The position numbers and the translations under genes were made by a program. Shown here piece by piece: positions 44,526 through 57,433 of a DNA stretch of 64,000 nt. This DNA is from Hydractinia symbiolongicarpus (taxonomy: Eukaryota; Cnidaria; Hydrozoa; Anthoathecata; Hydractiniidae). Each line of letters opens with the position of its first letter. The stretch's first letter is position 1. The notes beneath the pieces are model-generated. The model was not told the origin of the DNA. It made no database searches and saw only the letters and a program-made list of their open reading frames with translations. The DNA is taken from the NCBI RefSeq assembly GCF_029227915.1, contig NC_079879.1, positions 15,750,001 through 15,814,000 of the forward strand. Direction: 5' to 3'.

Positions 44526-47500
44526 GTGCACAGTCCTATAAAGTCTGTAATATGGTGTTTGCAGTCTAATAAAGGCTTCACACGTAAATCACGTGGTTTC
44601 ACCTGCCTGCGCAGGTTACCTTTGACTAATCGTTCCAGTCTCAATGTGCTACAACGTCCCAAGTCGTTTTCATTAGTGCCGTTGCCTTACAACACTCTTA
44701 ACTTCGTGCACAGTCCTATAAAGTCTGTAATATGGTGTTTGCAGTCTAATAAAGGCTTCACACGTAAATCACGTGGTTTCACCTGCCTGCGCAGGTTACC
44801 TTTGACTAATCGTTCCAGTCTCAATGTGCTACAACGTCCCAGGTCGTTTTCATTAGCGCCGTTGCTTTACAACACTCTTAACTACGTGCACAGGCCTATA
44901 AAGGCTGTAATATGGCCTTTTGCAGTCTAATAAAGGCCTCACACGTAAATCACGTGGTTTCACCTGTCTGCGCAGGTTACCATTGGCCTAGTCCTTCCAG
45001 CCTCAATGCGCTACAACGTCCCAAGTCGTTTTCATTAGTGCCGTTGCCTTACAACACTCTTAACTTCGTGCACAGTCCTATAAAGTCTGTAATATGGTGT
45101 TTGCAGTCTAATAAAGGCTTCACACGTAAATCACGTGGTTTCACCTGCCTGCGCAGGTTACCTTTGACTAATCGTTCCAGTCTCAATGTGCTACAACGTC
45201 CCAGGTCGTTTTCATTAGCGCCGTTGCTTTACAACACTCTTAACTACGTGCACAGGCCTATAAAGGGTGTAATATGGCCTTTTGCAGTCTAATAAAGGCC
45301 TCACACGTAAATCACGTGGTTTCACCTGTCTGCGCAGGTTACCATTGGCCTAGTCCTTCCAGCCTCAATGTGCTACAACGTCCCAAGTCGTTTTCATTAG
45401 TGCCGTTGCCTTACAACACTCTTAACTTCGTGCACAGTCCTATAAAGTCTGTAATATGGTGTTTGCAGTCTAATAAAGGCTTCACACGTAAATCACGTGG
45501 TTTCACCTGCCTGCGCAGGTTACCTTTGACTAATCGTTCCAGTCTCAATGTGCTACAACGTCCCAGGTCGTTTTCATTAGCGCCGTTGCTTTACAACACT
45601 CTTAACTACGTGCACAGGCCTATAAAGGCTGTAATATGGCCTTTTGCAGTCTAATAAAGGCCTCACACGTAAATCACGTGGTTTCACCTGTCTGCGCAGG
45701 TTACCATTGGCCTAGTCCTTCCAGTCTCAATGCGCTGCAACGTCCCAAGTCGTTTTCATTAGCGCCGTTGCCTTAGAACACTCTTAACTACGTGCACAGT
45801 CCTATAAAGGCTGTATTATGGCCTTTTGCAGTCTAAAAAAGGCCTCACACGTTAATCACGTGGTTCTATTTGCCTGTGCAGGTTACCATTGGTCTATTCC
45901 TTCCAGTCTCAATGCGCTACAACGTCCCAAGTCGTTTTCATTATCGCCGTTGCCTTACAACACTCTTAACTACCTGCACAGTCCTATAAAGGCTGTAATA
46001 TGGCCTTTTGCAGTCTAATAAAGGCCTCACACGTAAATCACGCGGTTCCATTCGCCTGTGCATGTTACCATTGGCGTAGTGCTTCCAGCCTCAATGCGCT
46101 ACAACGTCCCAAGTCGTTTTCATTATCGCCGTTGCCTTACAACACTCTTAACTACCTGCACAGTCCTATAAAGGCTGTAATATGGCCTTTTGCAGTCTAA
46201 TAAAGGCCTCACACGTAAATCACGTGGTTCCATTTGCCTGTGCAGGTTACCTTTGGACTAATCGTTCCAATCCCAATGTGCTACAACGTCCCAAGTTGTT
46301 TTCATTAGCGCCGTTGCTTTACAACACTCTTAACTCCTGCACAGTCCTATAAAGGCTGTAATATGGCCTTTTGCAGTCTAATAAAGTCCTCACACGTAAA
46401 TCACGCGGTTCCATTCGCCTGTGCAGGTTACCATTGGACTATTCCTTCCAGTCTCAATGCGCTGCAACGTCCCAAGTCGTTTTCATTGGCAAAGTTGCCT
46501 TAGAACACTCTTAAGTACGTGCAAAGTACTATAAAGTCTGTATTATAGCCTTTTGCAGTCTAATAAAGGCCTCACACGTAAATCACGTGGTTTCACCTGT
46601 CTGCGCAGGTTACCATTGGCCTAGTCCTTCCAGCCTCAATGCGCTACAACGTCCCAAGTCGTTTTCATTAGTGCCGTTGCCTTACAACACTCTTAACTTC
46701 GTGCACAGTGCTATAAAGTCTGTAATATGGTGTTTGCAGTCTAATAAAGGCCTCACACGTTAATCACGTGGTTCCATTTGCCTGTGCAGGTTACCATTGG
46801 TCTATTCCTTCCAATCTCAATGCGCTACAACGTCCCAAGTCGTTTTCATTATCGCCGTTGCCTTACAACACTCTTAACTACCTGCACAGTCCTATAAAGT
46901 CTGTAATATGGTGTTTGCAGTCTAATAAAGGCTTCACACGTAAATCACGTGGTTTCACCTGCCTGCGCAGGTTACCTTTGGACTAATCGTTCCAATCCCA
47001 ATGTGCTACAACGTCCTAAGTCGTTTTCATTAGCGCTGTTGCTTTACAACACTCTTAACTACGTGCACAGGCCTATAAAGGCTGTTATATGGCCTTTTGC
47101 AGCCTAATAAAGGCCTCACACGTAAATCACGTGGTTTCACCTGTCTGCGCAGGTTACCATTGGCCTAGTCCTTCCAGTCTCAATGCGCTGCAACGTCCCA
47201 AGTCGTTTTCATTAGCGCCGTTGCCTTAGAACACTCTTAACTACGTGCACAGTCCTATAAAGGCTGTAATATGGCCTTTTGCAGTCTAATAAAGGCCTCA
47301 CACGTAAATCACGCGGTTTCATTCGCCTGTGCAGGTTACCATTGGACTATTCCTTCCAGTCTCATTGCGCCACAACGTCCCAAGTCGTTTTCATTAGCGC
47401 CGTTGCCTTAGAAAACTCTTAACTACGTGCACAGTCCTATAAAGGCTGTATTATGGCATTTTGCAGTCTAATGAAGGCCTCACACGTTAATCACGTGGTT

Positions 47501-50500
47501 CCATTTGCCTGTGCAGGTTACCATTGGACTATTCCTTCCAGTCTCAATGCGCTACAACGTCCCAAGTCGTTTTCATTATCGCCGTTCCCTTACAACACTC
47601 TTACTGCACAGTCCTATAAAGGCTGTAATATGGCCTTTTGCAGTCTAATAAAGGCTTCACACGTAAATCACGTGGTTTCACCTGCCTGCGCAGGTTACCT
47701 TTGGACTAATCGTTCCAATCCCAATGTGCTACAACGTCCTAAGTCGTTTTCATAAGCGCTGTTGCTTTACAACACTCTTAACTACGTGCACAGGCCTATA
47801 AAGGCTGTTATATGGCCTTTTGCAGCCTAATAAAGGCCTCACACGTAAATCACGTGGTTTCACCTGTCTGCGCAGGTTACCATTGGCCTAGTCCTTCCAG
47901 TCTCAATGCGCTGCAACGTCCCAAGTCGTTTTCATTAGCGCCGTTGCCTTAGAACACTCTTAACTACGTGCACAGTCCTATAAAGGCTGTAATATGGCCT
48001 TTTGCAGTCTAATAAAGGCCTCACACGTAAATCACGCGGTTTCATTCGCCTGTGCAGGTTACCATTGGACTATTCCTTCCAGTCTCATTGCGCCACAACG
48101 TCCCAAGTCGTTTTCATTAGCGCCGTTGCCTTAGAAAACTCTTAACTACGTGCACAGTCCTATAAAGGCTGTATTATGGCATTTTGCAGTCTAATGAAGG
48201 CCTCACACGTTAATCACGTGGTTCCATTTGCCTGTGCAGGTTACCATTGGACTATTCCTTCCAGTCTCAATGCGCTACAACGTCCCAAGTCGTTTTCATT
48301 ATCGCCGTTGCCTTACAACACTCTTAACTACCTGCACAGTCCTATAAAGGCTGTAATATGGCCTTTTGCAGTCTAATAAAGTCCTGACACGTAAATCACG
48401 TGGCTTCACCGGTCTGCGCAGGTTACCATTGGCCTAGTCCTTCAAATCCCAATGTGCTACAACGTCCCAAGTCGTTTTCATTAGCGAAGTTGCCTTAGAA
48501 CACTCTTTACTACGTCCACAGTCCTATAAAGGTTGTAATATGGCCTTTTGCAGTCTAATAAAAGCCGCACACGTAAATCACGTGGTTTCACCTGTCTGCG
48601 CAGGTTACCATTGGCCTAGTCCTTCCAGCCTCAATGCGCTACAACGTCCCAAGTCGTTTTCATTAGCGCCGTTGCTTTATAACACTCTTAACTACGTGCA
48701 CAGGCCTATAAAGGCTGTAATATGGCCTTTTGCAGTCTAATAAAGGCCTCACACGTTAATCACGTGGTTTCACCTGTCTGCGCAGGTTACCATTGGCCTA
48801 GTCCTTCCAGTCTCAATGCGCTGCAACGTCCCAAGTCGTTTTCATTAGCGCCGCTGCGTTAGAACACTCTTAACTACGTGCACAGTCCTATAAAGGCTGT
48901 ATTATGGCCTTTTGCAGTCTAATAAAGGCCTCACACGTTAATCACGTGGTTCCATTTGCCTTTGCAGGTTACCATTGGACTATTCCTTCCAGTCTCAATG
49001 CGCTGCAACGTCCCAAGTCGTTTTCATTGGCGAAGTTGCCTTAGAACACTCTTAAGTACGTGCAAAGTCCTATAAAGTCTGTATTATAGCCTTTTGCAGT
49101 CTAATAAAGGCCTCACACGTAAATCACGTGGTTCACATGCCTGCGCAGGTTACCTTTGGACTAATTGTTCCACTCTCAATGTGCTACAACGTCCCAAGTC
49201 GTTTTCATTAGCGCCGCTGCTTTACAACACTCTTAACTCCTGCACAGTCCTATAAAGGCTGTAATATGGCCTTTTGCAGTCTAATAAAGTCCTCACACGT
49301 AAATCACGTGGCTTCACCGGTCTGTGCAGGTTACCATTGGCCTAGTCCTTCAAATCCCAATGTGCTACAACGTCCCAAGTCGTTTTCATTAGCGAAGTTG
49401 CCTTAGAACATTCTTTACTACGTCCACAGTCCTATAAAGGTTGTAATATGGCGTTTTGCAGTCTAATAAAAGCCGCACACGTAAATCACGTGGTTTCACC
49501 TGTCTGCGCAGGTTACCATTGGCCTAGTCCTTCCAGCCTCAACGCGCTACAACGTCCCAAGTCGTTTTCATTAGCGCCGTTGCTTTACAACACTCTTAAC
49601 TACGTGCACAGGCCTATAAAGGCTGTAATATGGCCTTTTGCAGTCTAATAAAGGCCTCACACGTTAATCACGTGGTTCTATTTGCCTGTGCAGGTTACCA
49701 TTGGTCTATTCCTTCCAGTCTCAATGCGCTACAACGTCCCAAGTCGTTTTCATTATCACCGTTGCCTTACAACACTCTTAACTACCTGCACAGTCCTATA
49801 AAGTCTGTAATATGGTGTTTGCAGTCTAATAAAGGCTTCACACGTAAATCACGTGGTTTCACCTGCCTGCGCAGGTTACCTTTGGACTAATCGTTCCAAT
49901 CCCAATGTGCTACAACGTCCCAAGTCGTTTTCATTAGCGCCGTTGCTTTACAACACTCTTAACTACGTGCACATGCCTATAAAGGCTGTAATATGGCCTT
50001 TTGCAGTCTAATAAAGCCCTCACACGTAAATCACGCGGTTCCATTCGCCTGTGCAGGTTACCATTGGACTATTCCTTCCAGTCTCATTGCACCACAACGT
50101 CCCAAGTCGTTTTTATTAGCGCCGTTGCCTTAGAACACTCTTAACTACGTGCACAGTCCTATAAAGGCTGTAATATGGCCTTTTGTTGTCTAATAAAGAC
50201 CTCACACATAAATCACGTGGTTTCACCTGTCTGTGCAGGTTACCATTGGCCTAGTCCTTCCAGTCTCAATGCGCTGCAACGTCCCAAGTCGTTTTCATTA
50301 GCGCTGTTGCCTTAGAACACTCTTTACTACGTGCACAGTCCTATAAAGGCTGTAATATGGCCTTTTGCAGTCTAATAAAGGCCTCACACGTAAATCACGC
50401 GGTTTCATTCGCCTGTGCAGGTTACCATTGGACTATTCCTTCCAGTCTCATTGCGCCACAACGTCCCAAGTCGTTTTCATTAGCGCCGTTGCCTTAGAAC

Positions 50501-50876
50501 ACTCTTAACTACGTGTACAGTCCTATAAAGGCTGTAATATGGCCCTTTGCAGTCTAATAAAGTCCTCACACGTAAATCACGCGGTTCCATTCGCCTGTGC
50601 AGGTTACCATTGGACTATTCCTTCCAGTCTCAATGCGCTGCAACGTCCCAAGTCGTTTTCATTGGCAAAGTTGCCTTAGAACACTCTTAAGTACGTGCAA
50701 AGTACTATAAAGTCTGTATTATAGCCTTTTGCAGTCTAATAAAGGCCTCACACGTAAATCACGTGGTTTCACCTGTCTGCGCAGGTTACCATTGGCCTAG
50801 TCCTTCCAGCCTCAATGCGCTACAACGTCCCAAGTCGTTTTCATTAGTGCCGTTGCCTTACAACACTCTTAACTTC
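44526..50876 (+). repeat. Right member of the 35-monomer (6.35-kb) tandem pair
   Basis: About 45,046-50,876 follows 38,690-44,525 at 6,356 bp up to about 46,460 and 6,351 bp after it; the 5-bp step is the absent microduplication. Its left part (44412-47,400) also matches 35151-38,150 at 9,261, then 9,256 bp, including the complete S-J cluster with 3.5 dimers. The right edge is where CAGTGCTATAAAG (50,882) replaces CAGTCCTATAAAG (44,531). Confidence 0.86.
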
Positions 50877-53801
50877 GTGCACAGTGCTATAAAGTCTGTA
50901 ATATGGTGTTTGCAGTCTAATAAAGGCCTCACACGTTAATCACGTGGTTCCATTTGCCTGTGCAGGTTACCATTGGTCTATTCCTTCCAATCTCAATGCG
51001 CTACAACGTCCCAAGTCGTTTTCATTATCGCCGTTGCCTTACAACACTCTTAACTACGTGCACAGGCCTATAAAGGCTGTAATATGGCCTTTTGCAGCCT
51101 AATAAAGGCCTCACACGTAAATCACGTGGTTTCACCTGTCTGCGCAGGTTACCATTGGCCTAGTCCTTCCAGTCTCAATGCGCTGCAACGTCCCAAGTCG
51201 TTTTCATTAGCGCCGTTGCCTTAGAACACTCTTAACTACGTGCACAGTCCTATAAAGGCTGTAATATGGCCTTTTGCAGTCTAATAAAGGCCTCACACGT
51301 AAATCACGCGGTTTCATTCGCCTGTGCAGGTTATCATTGGACTATTCCTTCCAGTCTCATTGCGCCACAACGTCCCAAGTCGTTTTCATTAGCGCCGTTG
51401 CCTTAGAAAACTCTTAACTACGTGCACAGTCCTATAAAGGCTGTATTATGGCATTTTGCAGTCTAATGAAGGCCTCACACGTTAATCACGTGGTTCCATT
51501 TGCCTGTGCAGGTTACCATTGGACTATTCCTTCCAGTCTCAATGCGCTACAACGTCCCAAGTCGTTTTCATTATCGCCGTTCCCTTACAACACTCTTACT
51601 GCACAGTCCTATAAAGGCTGTAATATGGCCTTTTGCAGTCTAATAAAGTCCTGACACGTAAATCACGTGGCTTCACCGGTCTGCGCAGGTTACCATTGGC
51701 CTAGTCCTTCAAATCCCAATGTGCTACAACGTCCCAAGTCGTTTTCATTAGCGAAGTTGCCTTAGAACACTCTTTACTACGTCCACAGTCCTATAAAGGT
51801 TGTAATATGGCCTTTTGCAGTCTAATAAAAGCCGCACACGTAAATCACGTGGTTTCACCTGTCTGCGCAGGTTACCATTGGCCTAGTCCAATCTCAATGC
51901 GCTACAACGTCCCAAGTCGTTTTCATTATCGCCGTTGCCTTACAACACTCTTAACTACGTGCACAGGCCTATAAAGGCTGTAATATGGCCTTTTGCAGCC
52001 TAATAAAGGCCTCACACGTAAATCACGTGGTTTCACCTATCTGCGCAGGTTACCATTGGCCTAGTCCTTCCAGTCTCAATGCGCTGCAACGTCCCAAGTC
52101 GTTTTCATTAGCGCCGTTGCCTTAGAACACTCTTAACTACGTGCACAGTCCTATAAAGGCTGTAATATGGCCTTTTGCAGTCTAATAAAGGCCTCACACG
52201 TAAATCACGCGGTTTCATTCGCCTGTGCAGGTTACCATTGGACTATTCCTTCCAGTCTCATTGCGCCACAACGTCCCAAGTCGTTTTCATTAGCGCCGTT
52301 GCCTTAGAAAACTCTTAACTACGTGCACAGTCCTATAAAGGCTGTATTATGGCATTTTGCAGTCTAATGAAGGCCTCACACGTTAATCACGTGGTTCCAT
52401 TTGCCTGTGCAGGTTACCATTGGACTATTCCTTCCAGTCTCAATGCGCTACAACGTCCCAAGTCGTTTTCATTATCGCCGTTCCCTTACAACACTCTTAC
52501 TGCACAGTCCTATAAAGGCTGTAATATGGCCTTTTGCAGTCTAATAAAGTCCTGACACGTAAATCACGTGGCTTCACCGGTCTGCGCAGGTTACCATTGG
52601 CGTAGTCCTTCAAATCCCAATGTGCTACAACGTCCCAAGTCGTTTTCATTAGCGAAGTTGCCTTAGAACACTCTTTACTACGTCCACAGTCCTATAAAGG
52701 TTGTAATATGGCCTTTTGCAGTCTAATAAAAGCCGCACACGTAAATCACGTGGTTTCACCTGTCTGCGCAGGTTACCATTGGCCTAGTCCTTCCAGCCTC
52801 AATGCGCTACAACGTCCCAAGTCGTTTTCATTAGCGCCGTTGCTTTATAACACTCTTAACTACGTGCACAGGCCTATAAAGGCTGTAATATGGCCTTTTG
52901 CAGCCTAATAAAGGCCTCACACGATAATCACGTGGTTTCACCTGTCTGCGCAGGTTACCATTGGCCTAGTCCTTCCAGTCTCAATGCGCTGCAACGTCCC
53001 AAGTCGTTTTCATTAGCGCCGCTGCCTTAGAACACTCTTAACTACGTGCACAGTCCTATAAAGGCTGTAATATGGCCTTTTAAAGTCTAATAAAGACCTC
53101 ACACGTAAATCACGTGGTTCCATTTGCCTGTGCAGGTTACTATTGGTCTATTCCTTCCAGTCTCAATGCGCTACAACGTCCCAAGTCGTTTTCATTATCG
53201 CTGTTGCCTTACAACACTCTTAACTACCTGCACAGTCCTATAAAGTGCTATGTAATATGGTGTTTGCAGTCTAATAAAGGCTTCGCACGTAAATCACGTG
53301 GTTTCACCTGCCTGCGCAGGTTACCTTTGGACTAATCGTTCCAATCCCAATGTGCTACGACGTCTCAAGTCGTTTTCTTTAGCGCCGTTGCTTTACAACA
53401 CTCTTAACTACGTGCACAGGCCTATAAAGGCTGTAATATGGCCTTTTGCAGTCTAATAAAGGCCTCACACGTAAATCACGTGGTTTCACCTGACTGCGCA
53501 GGTTACCATTGGCCTAGTCCTTCCAGTCTCAATGCGCTGCAACGTTCCAAGTCGTTTTCATTAGCGCCGTTGCCTTAGAACACTCTTAACTACGTGCACA
53601 GTCCTATAAAGGCTGTATTACGGCCTTTTGCAGTCTAATAAAGGCCTCACACGTTAATCACGTGGTTCCATTTGCCTGTGCAGGTTACCATTGGTGTATT
53701 CCTTCCAGTCTCAATGCGCTACAACGTCCCAAGTTGTTTTCATTATCGCCGTTGCCTTACAACACTCTTAACTACGTGCACAGTCCTATAAAGGCTGTAT
53801 T
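50877..53801 (+). repeat. Copy of 25.3-28.2 kb (offset 25,601)
   Basis: Carries the 901-bp pair with the same chimeric join (AATCTC at 51890) and a single copy of the 912-bp unit. Visible differences from 25.3-28.2 kb are sparse: CTTAGAAAAC versus CTTAGGAAAC (26705), CCTATCTGCGC (52037), GCAGCCTAAT (52902), CACGATAATC (52921), GGCTTCGCACG (53280) and ATTACGGCC (53617). High identity over several kb suggests a relatively recent shared origin. Confidence 0.85.
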
Positions 53802-56800
53802 ATGGCCTTTTGCAGTCTAATAAAGGCCTCACACGTTAATCACGTGGTTCTATTTGCCTGTGCAGGTTACCATTGGTCTATTCCTTCCAGTCTCAATGCG
53901 CTACAACGTCCCAAGTCGTTTTCATTATCACCGTTGCCTTACAACACTCTTAACTACCTGCACAGTCCTATAAAGTCTGCAATATGGTGTTTGCAGTCTA
54001 ATAAAGGCGTCACACGTAAATCACGTGGTTTCACCTGCCTGCGCAGGTTACCTTTGGACTAATAGTTCCAATCCCAATGTGCTACAACGTCCCAAGTCGT
54101 TTTCATTAGCGCCGTTGCTTTACAACACTCTTAACTACGTGCACAGGCCTATAAAGGCTGTAATATGGCCTTTTGCAGTCTAATAAAGACCTCACACGTA
54201 AATCACGTGGTTCCATTTGCCTTTGCAGGTTACCATTGGACTATTCCTTCCAGTCTCAATGCGCTGCAACGTCCCAAGTCGTTTTCATTGGCGAAGTTGC
54301 CTTAGAACACTCTTAAGTACGTGCAAAGTCCTATAAAGTCTGTATTATAGCCTTTTGCAGTCTAATAAAGGCCTCACACGTAAATCACGTGGTTCACATG
54401 CCTGCGCAGGTTACCTTTGGACTAATTGTTCCACTCTCAATGTGCTACAACGTCCCAAGTCGTTTTCATTAGCGCCGCTGCTTTACAACACTCTTAACTC
54501 CTGCACAGTCCTATAAAGGCTGTAATATGGCCTTTTGCAGTCTAATAAAGTTCTCACACGTAAATCACGTGGCTTCACCGGTCTGCGCAGGTTACCATTG
54601 GCCTAGTCCTTCAAATCCCAATGTGCTACAACGTCCCAAGTCGTTTTCATTAGCGAAGTTGCCTTAGAACATTCTTTACTACGTCCACAGTCCTATAAAG
54701 GTTGTAATATGGCCTTTTGCAGGCTAATAAAAGCCGCACACGTAAATCACGTGGTTTCACCTGTCTGCGCAGGTTACCATTGGCCTAGTCCTTCCAGCCT
54801 CAATGCGCTACAACGTCCCAAGTCGTTTTCATTAGCGCCGTTGCTTTACAACACTCTTAACTACGTGCACAGGCCTATAAAGGCTGTAATATGGCCTTTT
54901 GCAGTCTAATAAAGGCCTCACACGTTAATCACGTGGTTCTATTTGCCTGTGCAGGTTACCATTGGTCTATTCCTTCCAGTCTCAATGCGCTACAACGTCC
55001 CAAGTCGTTTTCATTATCACCGTTGCCTTACAACACTCTTAACTACCTGCACAGTCCTATAAAGTCTGTAATATGGTGTTTGCAGTCTAATAAAGGCTTC
55101 ACACGTAAATCACGTGGTTTCACCTGCCTGCGCAGGTTACCTTTGGACTAATCGTTCCAATCCTAATGTGCTACAACGTCCCAAGTCGTTTTCATTAGCG
55201 CCGTTGCTTTACAACACTCTTAACTACGTGCACATGCCTATAAAGGCTGTAATATGGCCTTTTGCAGTCTAATAAAGGCCTCACACGTAAATCACGCGGT
55301 TCCATTCGCCTGTGCAGGTTACCATTGGACTATTCCTTCCAGTTTCATTGCACCACAACGTCCCAAGTCGTTTTTATTAGCGCCGTTGCCTTAGAACACT
55401 CTTAACTACGTGCACAGTCCTATAAAGGCTGTAATATGGCCTTTTGCAGTCTAATAAAGACCTCACACGTAAATCACGTGGTTCCATTTGCCTGTGCAGG
55501 TTACCATTGGACTATTCCTTCCAGTCTCAATGCGCTGCAACGTCCCAAGTCGTTTTCATTGGCGAAGTTGCCTTAGAACACTCTTAAGTACGTGCAAAGT
55601 CCTATAAAGTCTGTATTATAGCCTTTTGCAGTCTAATAAAGGCCTCACACGTAAATCACGTGGTTTCACCTGTCTGCGCAGGTTACCATTGGCCTAGTCC
55701 TTCCAGCCTCAATGCGCTACAACGTCCCAAGTCGTTTTCATTAGTGCCGTTGCCTTACAACACTCTTAACTTCATGCACAGTCCTATAAAGTCTGTAATA
55801 TGGTGTTTGCAGTCTAATAAAGGCCTCACACGTTAATCACGTGGTTCCATTTGCCTGTGCAGGTTACCATTGATCTATTCCTTCCAGTCTCAATGCGCTA
55901 CAACGTCCCAAGTCGTTTTCATTATCGCCGTTGCCTTACAACACTCTTAACTACCTGCACAGTCCTATAAAGTCTGTAATATGGTGTTTGCAGTCTAATA
56001 AAGGCTTCACACGTAAATCACGTGGTTTCACCTGCCTGCGCAGGTTACCTTTGGACTAATCGTTCCAATCCCAATGTGCTACAACGTCCCAAGTCGTTTT
56101 CATTAGCGCCGTTGCTTTACAACACTCTTAACTACGTGCACAGGCCTATAAAGGCTGTAATATGGCCTTTTGCAGTCTAATAAAGGCCTCACACGTAAAT
56201 CACGCGGTTCCATTCGCCTGTGCAGGTTACCATTGGACTATTCCTTCCAGTCTCATTGCACCACAACGTCCCAAGTCGTTTTTATTAGCGCCGTTGCCTT
56301 AGAACACTCTTAACTACGTGCACAGTCCTATAAAGGCTGTAATATGGCCTTTTGCAGTCTAATAAAGACCTCACACGTAAATCACGTGGTTCCATTTGCC
56401 TGTGCAGGTTACCATTGGACTATTCCTTCCAGTCTCAATGCGCTGCAACGTCCCAAGTCGTTTTCATTGGCGAAGTTGCCTTAGAACACTCTTAAGTACG
56501 TGCAAAGTCCTATAAAGTCTGTATTATAGCCTTTTGCAGTCTAATAAAGGCCTCACACGTAAATCACGTGGTTTCACCTGTCTGCGCAGGTTACCATTGG
56601 CCTAGTCCTTCCAGCCTCAATACGCTACAACGTCCCAAGTCGTTTTCATTAGTGCCGTTGCCTTACAACACTCTTAACTTCATGCACAGTCCTATAAAGT
56701 CTGTAATATGGTGTTTGCAGTCTAATAAAGGCCTCACACGTTAATCACGTGGTTCCATTTGCCTGTGCAGGTTACCATTGGTGTATTCCTTCCAGTCTCA

Positions 56801-57433
56801 ATGCGCTACAACGTCCCAAGTTGTTTTCATTATCGCCGTTGCCTTACAACACTCTTAACTACGTGCACAGTCCTATAAAGGCTGTATTATGGCCTTTTGC
56901 AGTCTAATAAAGGCCTCACACGTTAATCACGTGGTTCTATTTGCCTGTGCAGGTTACCATTGGTCTATTCCTTCCAGTCTCAATGCGCTACAACGTCCCA
57001 AGTCGTTTTCATTATCACCGTTGCCTTACAACACTCTTAACTACCTGCACAGTCCTATAAAGTCTGCAATATGGTGTTTGCAGTCTAATAAAGGCGTCAC
57101 ACGTAAATCATGTGGTTTCACCTGCCTGCGCAGGTTACCTTTGGATTAATAGTTCCAATCCCAATGTGCTACAACGTCCCAAGTCGTTTTCATTAGCGCC
57201 GTTGCTTTACAACACTCTTAACTACGTGCACAGGCCTATAAAGGCTGTAATATGGCCTTTTGCAGTCTAATAAAGACCTCACACGTAAATCACGTGGTTC
57301 CATTTGCCTTTGCAGGTTACCATTGGACTATTCCTTCCAGTCTCAATGCGCTGCAACGTCCCAAGTCGTTTTCATTGGCGAAGTTGCCTTAGAACACTCT
57401 TAACTACGTGCACAGGCCTATAAAGGCTGTAAT
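53802..57433 (+). repeat. Copy of 29.1-32 kb with a 5-monomer (908-bp) duplication
   Basis: 53802 to about 54,750 follows 29113-30060 at 24,689 bp, including the rare GCAGGCTAATAAAAG (54719, 30030). It then switches to the 32.2-32.9 kb relative (22,506 bp), skipping 12 monomers. AAAGACC units at 55456 and 56364 begin two copies of a 908-bp module. The first has TTGATCTATTCC, the second GGTGTATTCC and AATACGC. 56889 corresponds to 31296 at 25,593 bp, equal to 24,685 plus 908. Confidence 0.82.
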
